A DNA stretch of 36,736 nt from Nitrospira sp. (GTDB lineage Bacteria > Nitrospirota > Nitrospiria > Nitrospirales > Nitrospiraceae), in contig JAHBWU010000039.1 in the NCBI GenBank assembly GCA_019636835.1, positions 1 through 36,736 on the forward strand, in the 5' to 3' direction. Each line of letters begins with the position of its first letter. Position 1 is the first letter of the stretch. Below, piece after piece: positions 30,744-36,736 of the stretch. The notes under the pieces were generated by a model, which worked only from the letters and a program-made list of their open reading frames with translations, was not told where the DNA came from and searched no databases. Position numbers and translations under genes: made by a program.

Positions 30744-32426
30744 ATGATCTCTCAGGCATATGCCAAGTGGACTCCGGTGAGACTGTCGGGGCTGCCTCGA
30801 CCGAACGACCATGTTCTTCAGCCTAAGTGTGCGTGTGGTGGGTCCGCCGGGATGACCGGTGTATGCGATACGTGCAAGAGCAAGAAGCTCCTCGGAAAAC
30901 CGTTGCAAACCAAACTACAGATCAACGAGCCGGGCGATCCATACGAGATGGAAGCAGATCGTGTGGCGGAGCAGGTGATGCGCATGGCGGACAGTGACTC
31001 TATCGGACCGATGCGACAATCGATCCATAGCGGTGAAGGTGTGGTCGGACGAATGCCTATTCTGCAACGTGCGGAAGAAGGTGCCGGCACCGCGGCGACC
31101 GAGGGAGAGAAACCCAAGGAAGAAGGCAGCCGTTGTCCGAAGTGGCGTGAGGACCCGCAGAGCATCAGCAAACGAGCCGGGGAGTTTTATGCGCGCAATC
31201 ATTTGACTCCGCCGTCACAAGCCACAGTCGAGCGGATCGAGTGTGAGTCGCCTCGGTCAAACGGAAACTACGGCTGTTACGTCCATTTCAGCGACGGCCT
31301 TGTGTTGCGCGTGATCGTGCGCGAAACGGATATTGTCGTCGGCACGGGACCGGGGCCGATCACCACGGAGCATCCGCCGCCGGCCACGCCTCTGTGCTTC
31401 TACGAGTACTCTTGCCCCGAGGACGATCTGGTGTTGACGGTGAAGAAGTGTCAGAGCTCGAAACCGAGCGGTTCATCAAGCCCACCGGCTGTTGCACAAC
31501 GAGCCGCCGCCTCCGGCGCACGGGGTCTGATGACAGCGCCGCCGATCGTTCATGAGGTACTGAACTCTTCCGGCCGACCGCTCGATACCGCCACGCGCGC
31601 CTTCTTTGAATCCCGATTCGGCCACGACTTCGGCCGGGTGCGGGTGCATACGGATGAAAGGGCCGGGCAGTCGGCGCGAAATGTGAACGCTCATGCCTAC
31701 ACGGTGGGTCACGACATCGTGTTCAACGCGGGTAAATATGCGCCGCAGACGAGCGAGGGCAAGTCGCTTTTAGCTCATGAACTGACTCATGTGCTGCAAC
31801 AATCCGGAGCCGGGTCCATCGAGTTGCGTCGTCAACCCAAGGAGGGGAAGGAGAAGGCCGAAGCAGAGCCGACGGCGAAATTCGTGGGCTGCGACAAAGA
31901 CCGACTGTCTCTGGTTCAGGATGCGATCAAGGAGGCGAAGGCGCTGGCGAAGAGGGCGCTGTACGCGTTCGAGCGCGATTATCAGGAAACCCATGAAGTG
32001 AGCGCGATGAAGGCGCATTTCGGCAGCCTCGTGAGCGACCAGAAGACAACGATCGTCGAGCGGTATAAGCATGTGATCGCCAACATGGGCACCAAGACCT
32101 ACACCTGCGCAAAGGAGAGCAAGAAAGTCGCAGAGGGAAATGAAGTGGTGGACATCTGCGGCCAAGCGGCCTTTCCCGGAAGCACCATCACGCTGTTTCC
32201 CCCCTTCGGGAATGAAGTGTGTCCGGCCGGCCCCGTGATGCTCCACGAGGCGATCCACAACGCTGGCGCGGGTGACGACATCAAGAAGGGTAGCAGGAAT
32301 TATCCGCCCTCACGGTCCGAGGATAATGCGTACTCCTACGAATTCTTCGCAATGGATGTGATGGCGGGTTTCAAGACGCCGGAATTAGGCAAGCGTAAAC
32401 CGACGGCGCCGAAGATAAAACCTTGA
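30744..32426 (+). CDS. Predicted eCIS effector: DUF4157 domain and M35-like zinc-metallopeptidase
   Basis: The 560-residue protein opens with a Cys-bearing segment (QPKCACGG, CDTCKSKK; Cys29, Cys31, Cys41, Cys44) and the phrase NEPGDPYEMEADRVAEQVMR, both typical of the start of DUF4157 proteins. A middle region of unknown fold (about 130-240) is followed by a full DUF4157 domain (268-353) with SLLAHELTHVLQQ (HExxH at 345-349). The C-terminus has MLHEAIHNAG (HExxH at 501-505) and SEDNAYSYEFFAMD (Asp527 as probable third ligand), which resembles lysine-specific/deuterolysin-type M35 endopeptidases. The DUF4157 part closely matches that of the first effector (FFESRFGHDF, RVRVH). It has no signal peptide. 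I infer a second cargo with a different protease fold. Confidence 0.8.
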   Translation: MISQAYAKWTPVRLSGLPRPNDHVLQPKCACGGSAGMTGVCDTCKSKKLLGKPLQTKLQINEPGDPYEMEADRVAEQVMRMADSDSIGPMRQSIHSGEGVVGRMPILQRAEEGAGTAATEGEKPKEEGSRCPKWREDPQSISKRAGEFYARNHLTPPSQATVERIECESPRSNGNYGCYVHFSDGLVLRVIVRETDIVVGTGPGPITTEHPPPATPLCFYEYSCPEDDLVLTVKKCQSSKPSGSSSPPAVAQRAAASGARGLMTAPPIVHEVLNSSGRPLDTATRAFFESRFGHDFGRVRVHTDERAGQSARNVNAHAYTVGHDIVFNAGKYAPQTSEGKSLLAHELTHVLQQSGAGSIELRRQPKEGKEKAEAEPTAKFVGCDKDRLSLVQDAIKEAKALAKRALYAFERDYQETHEVSAMKAHFGSLVSDQKTTIVERYKHVIANMGTKTYTCAKESKKVAEGNEVVDICGQAAFPGSTITLFPPFGNEVCPAGPVMLHEAIHNAGAGDDIKKGSRNYPPSRSEDNAYSYEFFAMDVMAGFKTPELGKRKPTAPKIKP

Positions 32427-32439
32427 AAACAATTCACCC

Positions 32440-33093
32440 ATGACGACATTTCCCAACTCTCCCAAATTGATCAAGGGCGGTCTGGTCCTGATCGACTCGG
32501 AGACGGCCATGGTCCAGCGCATCATCGCGCTGCAATACAACCCTGACTCACTGAGCCGATCGTTCCAGATCAAGGGAGTTGGGTCCGAAGGCGGTGACCG
32601 ATCGGAAGCGCTGCGGTTAAAAGGGCCGCCGGTCGAGACGATCAAGGTGGAGGCAGAGCTCGACGCAACCGATCAGTTGGAGTTTGCCGAGGCCAAAGCG
32701 ACCACCGTGGGGATCCATCCGCAGCTGGCTGCGCTGGAGACGATCGTGTATCCGACCAGCGGTCAATTGCTTGCCAATAATCGTCTGGCCCAAGCCGGCA
32801 AGCTGGAGATCGCGCCGATGGAAACGCCGCTCACCCTGTTTGTCTGGAGCAAAACGCGCGTGGTGCCGGTGCGATTGACGGAGTTCAGCGTGACGGAAGA
32901 GGCCTTCGATCCGGCGCTGAATCCCATCCGCGCGAAAGTCAGCCTAGGCATGCGCGTGCTGACGGTGGACGACGTCGGGTTCAGCCATAAGGCGGGCACG
33001 CTGTTCATGAGTTACCTCCAAGTAAAGGAACAGCTGGCCGCCCAGAACCAAGGCGGATCGTTGAACGTGCTCGGTATAGGAGCAATCCCATGA
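32440..33093 (+). CDS. CIS tube/hub-linker protein (Pvc7/Afp7-like N-terminal domain)
   Basis: The 217-residue protein begins PKLIKGGLVLIDSETAMVQR and continues IIALQYNPDSLSRSFQIKGV, then KGPPVETIKVEAELDATDQL, the recognised start of CIS tube-like proteins that link the tube to the hub. The C-terminal half, PIRAKVSLGMRVLTVDDVGF, ends the beta domain. In Afp7 a LysM domain follows in the same chain; here a separate LysM gene comes next, in an ATGA overlap, so the two functions are split. It begins 13 bases after the second effector gene. Confidence 0.85.
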   Translation: MTTFPNSPKLIKGGLVLIDSETAMVQRIIALQYNPDSLSRSFQIKGVGSEGGDRSEALRLKGPPVETIKVEAELDATDQLEFAEAKATTVGIHPQLAALETIVYPTSGQLLANNRLAQAGKLEIAPMETPLTLFVWSKTRVVPVRLTEFSVTEEAFDPALNPIRAKVSLGMRVLTVDDVGFSHKAGTLFMSYLQVKEQLAAQNQGGSLNVLGIGAIP

Positions 33094-33452
33094 CGGACCC
33101 ATTGCAATTGTTGCTGCAAGCGGCCCCGCTGAACACCGTCCTCTTCCCGCCGAACAGTCGCTATCACGGCGTGCCCACGGCGGTGCATACCATGCCTGAT
33201 GGCACCATGGTGAGCTACGTGCGGCGCCGGTTCATACCACCGTCCGAGCAATTGACGGTGCTGCAAGAGCACACCCTGGTGCAGGGGGAGCGGCTGGATC
33301 ATCTGGCGGCGAGATATTTCGGCGATCCTGAATTGTATTGGCGCCTTTGCGACGCGAACGTGGTCATGCGACCGGGGGATCTGACTGAGGAGATCGGCCG
33401 ACGGATCAGGATCACGCTTCCTGAAGGGATAAGAGGAGTCACGGGTGCTTAA
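33090..33452 (+). CDS. LysM-domain baseplate protein
   Basis: The 120-residue protein has a polar N-terminal part (FPPNSRYHGVPTAVHTMPDG, RRFIPP) and a LysM-like module at residues 60-112: HTLVQGERLDHLAARYFGD, then WRLCDANVVMRPGDL and RIRITLP. It matches the phage gpX/LysM protein of eCIS baseplates that clamps the hub to the tube. It overlaps the preceding stop (ATGA) and its own end overlaps the next start at 33445. It is too short to be an enzyme. Confidence 0.87.
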   Translation: MTDPLQLLLQAAPLNTVLFPPNSRYHGVPTAVHTMPDGTMVSYVRRRFIPPSEQLTVLQEHTLVQGERLDHLAARYFGDPELYWRLCDANVVMRPGDLTEEIGRRIRITLPEGIRGVTGA

Positions 33453-34572
33453 GGGAATTCATGTCAGTTTGTTGATCGGGCCGGTCGTGCCGATCCCAGT
33501 CTCTCAGGAGGTGCTGGACGCCCTCACCAACGTGCAGGTGATCTCCAGCACCGACGACAAGATGAACGGGTTCGAGCTCACCTTTGTACTGAGCACGCGC
33601 TCGCCTTTGCACACGATCTTCCTGCTGTCCGCCGGTTCGCCGATTCCATTGATTCGAGTCGTTATCGCCGTCGTCATCAATGGGACAACGGAAGTGTTGA
33701 TGGATGGAGTGATGACGCAGCATGAGATCAAGCCCGGAACGGATGCGGCGCACACGACTCTCATCGTCAAAGGCAAAGACCTTACGGCGGTCATGGACTA
33801 TCTGGAATTCAATATCCCCTATCCGGCGATGCCGGCGGAAGCGCGGGTGACATTGATGCTGGCCAAATACCTTCCGTTCGGCGTCATTCCGCTGGTGATC
33901 CCCAGCATCCTGGTCGACGTGCCGATTCCTGTCGAACGGATACCGAATCAGCGGGGAACCGATCTGAACTACATCCGCTGGTTGGCGAAGCGCGTCGGCT
34001 ATGTGTTCTACATGGAACCGGGACCGGCGGTTGGAACGAGCTTGGCCTACTGGGGGCCGGAGATCAAGGTTGGCGTGCCGCAGCCGGCGTTGAACATCAA
34101 CATGGATGCCCACACAAATGTCGACTCCATGAGTTTTACATTCGACACGGAACGCCGCACGCTGCCTATCATCTATCTCCATAACAAAGAAACGAAGGCG
34201 ATCATTCCCATTCCGGTGCTGGATATCACTCCTCTGAATCCGCCGCTCGGATTGATTCCACCCATCCCGATGCAGACCAAACCGGTTCGGGGCATGGCGA
34301 AGTATTCCCCTGTTGAGGCACTTCTGATCGGCGTGGCGAAAGCGGCGAAATCATCGGACGCCGTCAAAGGAACGGGAAGCTTGGATGTCCTGCGTTATGG
34401 ACGGGTGCTCAAGGCAAGGAAACTGGTCGGGGTGCGAGGGGCCGGGCCGGCTTTCGACGGATTGCATTATGTCACCAGCGTGACGCACGCGATCAAGCGC
34501 GGCGAGTACAAACAGAATTTCACCCTGTCGCGTAATGGCCTGATCTCAACTCTTCCGGAGGTGCCCGCATGA
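33445..34572 (+). CDS. Baseplate hub protein (phage late control gpD/VgrG N-terminal-like)
   Basis: The GTG at 33445 has AAGAGGAG upstream. The 375-residue product matches gpD-like hub proteins: VQVISSTDDKMNGFELTFVL near the start, then HTTLIVKGKDLTAVMDYLEF, RGTDLNYIRWLAKRVGYVFY and, at the end, FDGLHYVTSVTHAIKRGEYK with QNFTLSRNGL. In T6SS VgrG and in Afp8 this hub is joined to a spike; here the spike is a separate gene (34569) in an ATGA overlap. The protein forms the trimeric hub under the tube. Confidence 0.9.
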   Translation: MLKGIHVSLLIGPVVPIPVSQEVLDALTNVQVISSTDDKMNGFELTFVLSTRSPLHTIFLLSAGSPIPLIRVVIAVVINGTTEVLMDGVMTQHEIKPGTDAAHTTLIVKGKDLTAVMDYLEFNIPYPAMPAEARVTLMLAKYLPFGVIPLVIPSILVDVPIPVERIPNQRGTDLNYIRWLAKRVGYVFYMEPGPAVGTSLAYWGPEIKVGVPQPALNINMDAHTNVDSMSFTFDTERRTLPIIYLHNKETKAIIPIPVLDITPLNPPLGLIPPIPMQTKPVRGMAKYSPVEALLIGVAKAAKSSDAVKGTGSLDVLRYGRVLKARKLVGVRGAGPAFDGLHYVTSVTHAIKRGEYKQNFTLSRNGLISTLPEVPA

Positions 34573-35147
34573 ATGAACTCGACGGTGCGGTTGATGCCCA
34601 GCAAGGCGATGTGGGCGAAAAGTTCTACGGCAAGTATCGTGGAACGGTGGTGAACAACCTCGATCCCATGCAACTCGGTCGCATCCAGGTCATGGTGCCT
34701 GACGTGTTGGGCCTGTCGGTGTCCAGTTGGGCGATGCCCTGTGTGCCGATCGCCGGAAAGCAGCAGGGAATGTTCGTGTTGCCGCAAGTCGGGGCGGGCG
34801 TGTGGGTCGAATTCGAACAGGGTGAACCGGACTATCCCATCTGGGTTGGGTGTTTTTGGGGAATTGCAGCGGAAGTGCCTGCTTTGGCTCTGGCACCGCC
34901 GCCACCCCCGCCGGGACAGAACATTGTGGTCCAGACAACGGGACAGAATACCCTGTTGCTGAGCGACGTGCCGGGACCGACGGGAGGCATCATGCTCAAG
35001 ACCACGACCGGAGCCATGATTCTCATGAACGATGTCGGTGTGACTATCACGAACGGCAAAGGGGCCTCGATTATGATGAATGGTCCGGCGATCACAATTA
35101 CCGGTACGCCGGTCAACATCAATAATGGAGCCCTGACCGTACTGTGA
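34569..35147 (+). CDS. Baseplate spike protein (gpV/gp5 OB-fold plus beta-helix)
   Basis: The 192-residue protein has a gp5-type OB domain: YGKYRGTVVNNLDPMQLGRI, then PQVGAGVWVEFEQGEPDYPI and WVGCFWG. A proline run (PPPPPPG) leads to a repetitive beta region of about 75 residues (GGIMLKTTTGAMILMNDVGV, TITNGKGASIMMNG, ITITGTPVNI), which likely forms a short triangular beta-helix needle. It is the central spike on which the PAAR-like tip sits. No lysozyme domain is present. The PAAR-like gene follows after 63 bases. Confidence 0.92.
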   Translation: MNELDGAVDAQQGDVGEKFYGKYRGTVVNNLDPMQLGRIQVMVPDVLGLSVSSWAMPCVPIAGKQQGMFVLPQVGAGVWVEFEQGEPDYPIWVGCFWGIAAEVPALALAPPPPPPGQNIVVQTTGQNTLLLSDVPGPTGGIMLKTTTGAMILMNDVGVTITNGKGASIMMNGPAITITGTPVNINNGALTVL

Positions 35148-35210
35148 GACCTATGCGAGGGAGTGGAGTCGTATCGTAGCCGGCGAGATTAAGAACAGGA
35201 GGAGCGATCG

Positions 35211-35531
35211 ATGCCTGGCTTCATAGTTCATCTCGGGGCGACCGTATTGTGCGCGCATGGCGGACAGGCCATGCCGACTTCCCCGAATCCGCGCGTGCTG
35301 GTCAGCGGCCAACCGGTGGCGACGCAGCCTGTACCCTATGCAATTGCCGGATGTCCCTTTATGACGGGGCCCACCCCCACACCTTGCGTCATGGGACAGT
35401 GGCTCACGGCGTCCACTCGCATTTTGGTGGGAGGCGTTCCAGTCGTCCTGTTCGACAGTCAATCCATGTGCGCGCCGAACGGGACGCCGTTGCTGATTAC
35501 GTCCACGCAAACACGAGTCACAGGGATGTAG
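35211..35531 (+). CDS. PAAR-like spike-tip protein
   Basis: The 106-residue protein reads MPGFIVHLGATVLCAHGGQA, then PNPRVLVSGQPVATQPVPYA and IAGCPF, later ILVGGVPVVLFDSQSMCAPN and LLITSTQTRVTGM. Conserved Cys and His residues (Cys14, His16, Cys47, Cys59, Cys87) could bind a metal ion at the tip, as in PAAR proteins. No extension domain is fused, so the tip carries no toxin by itself. AGGAGG lies 8 bases before the ATG. It would sharpen the spike used to pierce the target membrane. Confidence 0.9.
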   Translation: MPGFIVHLGATVLCAHGGQAMPTSPNPRVLVSGQPVATQPVPYAIAGCPFMTGPTPTPCVMGQWLTASTRILVGGVPVVLFDSQSMCAPNGTPLLITSTQTRVTGM

Positions 35532-35536
35532 CGTTC

Positions 35537-35893
35537 ATGACTCTGGACTTCCCTTTTCACTTTGACGGCAGCGGACGCACGGCGATGACCGGCGAGGCGG
35601 ACCATGTGCGCGATCTGATCGAGCAGGTCTTGTTTACGGCTCCGGGCGAACGGGTCAATCGTCCTACTTTCGGGAGTGGACTGATGCAACTCGTGTTTGC
35701 TCCCAATAGTGACGCGTTGGCTGCGGCCACACAGGTGAGCGTCCACGCGACCTTGCAGCAGTGGCTGAGCGAGATTGTGATGGTGGAAGGTGTAGAGGTG
35801 CGTCGCGAAGACGCAGCCCTCCACGTGTGCGTGCGGTATGTCCTGAGGCAAACCCAGGAACGCAAAGTGGTAGAGCTGGTAAAAACACTATGA
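35537..35893 (+). CDS. gp25-like baseplate wedge protein
   Basis: The start is the ATG at 35537, five bases after the PAAR-like stop. The 118-residue product has FPFHFDGSGRTAMTGEADHV, then LIEQVLFTAPGERVNRPTFG and SGLMQLVFAPN, the signature of GPW/gp25 proteins, with the classical E-R-x-x-RPxFGS segment. It joins the sheath to the baseplate and helps start sheath assembly. The end overlaps the baseplate J gene (ATGA at 35890). Confidence 0.94.
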   Translation: MTLDFPFHFDGSGRTAMTGEADHVRDLIEQVLFTAPGERVNRPTFGSGLMQLVFAPNSDALAAATQVSVHATLQQWLSEIVMVEGVEVRREDAALHVCVRYVLRQTQERKVVELVKTL

Positions 35894-36736
35894 GCCCGGT
35901 GACGCAAATTCACAGTGACGTGGATCTTCGTCGAACGCTTGTCCGGACGAAGGTCGGAAGCGATGGAAAACCGGTTTTGAACGGCATGGATTTCGTGGAA
36001 GTGGCGACGCCGGAGCAGACCACTCTCCATGTACGCTTTATTCATCCCCTGCCCGGTCAACCGAATGGTGTGCCTGCTGTCCCGACGTTGACCGCGGCAA
36101 ACGTCCTCATCAGCGGAGGCGTGCGGGTGACGGAGATCCGCGTCGCGCGGGTGCTGGCCGACCGCAACGTACTCACGATAGTGGTCGATCAACCGGGAGA
36201 CTTCTCCCAATACAGACTGCAATTGGTCGCTGGGCGAGGAAAGTCCGATCCACCGGCCGGATTCGACCCGCAACTCGCAACCCTGTTGTTCTCCTTCAAA
36301 GTGGCCTGCCCGAGCGATCTCGATTGCCGAACAGAAGATCAGTGTCCGTCAGACCCCTTGCCGAAATCCGATATCAACTATCTGGCCAAGGACTATGCGA
36401 GCTTCCGGCGGGTCATGTTGGACCGCCTTGCTCTTCTGGTTCCTGAGTGGACGGAGCGGTCCCCGGCTGACGTCGGCATTACGCTCGTCGATCTCTTGGC
36501 CTATGTCGCAGATCACTTGAGTTACGAGCAGGACGCCGTGGCCACGGAAGCCTACTTCGGAACAGCCCGTCGCCGCCTGTCCGTCCGGCGCCATGCCCGC
36601 CTGGTGGGCTATATGCCGTTCGAGGGGTCCAACGCGCGTGTGTGGGCGCAGATCCGGTTGCGACCGGGCAGCGACGGCGTGACATTGCCGGCGCGAGGAC
36701 CTCAAGGACCGACCAGACTGTTGACCGCTGTTCGCG
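35890..36736 (+). CDS. Baseplate J/gp47-like protein, N-terminal part (partial)
   Basis: The ATG at 35890 overlaps the gp25 stop and the frame remains open to the window end, so 282 residues are present and the gene is cut. The N-terminal 150 residues form beta-rich sequence with Cys residues (VACPSDLDCRTEDQCPSD). Then comes DINYLAKDYASFRRVMLDRL, VGITLVDLLAYVADHLSYEQ and DAVATEAYFGTARRRLSVRR, which is the known start of eCIS baseplate J proteins (Pvc11/Afp11-like). It should form the wedge of the baseplate. Further baseplate, fibre and length-control genes would lie to the right of the window. Confidence 0.93.
   Translation, partial: MSPVTQIHSDVDLRRTLVRTKVGSDGKPVLNGMDFVEVATPEQTTLHVRFIHPLPGQPNGVPAVPTLTAANVLISGGVRVTEIRVARVLADRNVLTIVVDQPGDFSQYRLQLVAGRGKSDPPAGFDPQLATLLFSFKVACPSDLDCRTEDQCPSDPLPKSDINYLAKDYASFRRVMLDRLALLVPEWTERSPADVGITLVDLLAYVADHLSYEQDAVATEAYFGTARRRLSVRRHARLVGYMPFEGSNARVWAQIRLRPGSDGVTLPARGPQGPTRLLTAVR

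Noticed and set aside
1..36736. CRISPR arrays, tRNA or rRNA genes, insertion sequences
   Set aside because: No regularly spaced repeats, cloverleaf-like sequences, rRNA motifs or transposase genes were seen anywhere in the window.

Overview
The window most likely comes from a Nitrospira-type bacterium (phylum Nitrospirota). This rests on the gene mix: a bd-type oxidase subunit, a site-2 protease with CBS domains, a cupredoxin, a DoxX protein, a GAF/sigma-54 activator and an extracellular contractile injection system. Base composition looks GC-rich by eye but was not computed, and no rRNA or marker gene is present, so the assignment is an inference. Every gene I can support lies on the + strand.

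Bases 1-7100 carry small respiratory, redox and envelope genes: the end of a cydB-like gene, a YgaP-like membrane protein, a cupredoxin, a broken site-2 protease/CBS gene, a double CDGSH iron-sulfur protein, a sigma-54 activator, a DoxX protein, a secreted protein of unknown role, a zinc-ribbon-like protein, several tiny membrane peptides and a STAS protein. Bases 7100-14500 hold a complete tripartite RND efflux set (lipoprotein adaptor, HAE1-type pump, outer membrane lipoprotein), followed closely by a nitroreductase and a short-chain dehydrogenase. Bases 14600-18000 hold an AlkA-type DNA glycosylase, a ferredoxin/metallo-beta-lactamase fusion and a BT1-like transporter. Bases 18430-19680 hold two response-regulator-like genes whose receiver domains are degenerate.

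From 19738 to the right edge runs an extracellular contractile injection system (eCIS, of the Afp/PVC/metamorphosis-associated type). In order it has: sheath, tube, a gp51-like baseplate assembly protein with Cys pairs, a disordered conserved protein, a DUF4255 protein, an AAA+ ATPase, a small conserved protein, a block of four cargo or accessory genes, a CIS tube/hub-linker protein, a LysM protein, gpD-like hub, gpV-like spike, PAAR-like tip, gp25-like protein and the start of a baseplate J (gp47-like) gene cut by the window end. Most junctions overlap (ATGA/TGATG) or are very short, which indicates one long operon.

The most interesting part is the cargo block (27095-32426). Two large proteins share the eCIS-linked DUF4157 domain, but each ends in a different predicted zinc-metallopeptidase. 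The first also has two annexin-like repeats with the GxGT motif and an acidic residue 39 positions later, which suggests a calcium/phospholipid-binding module in a secreted toxin. Between them lie an unrecognised gene and a CpXC-domain gene that are translationally coupled. I propose that these are two protease effectors of the eCIS with accessory proteins, under possible control of the two atypical receiver proteins just upstream.
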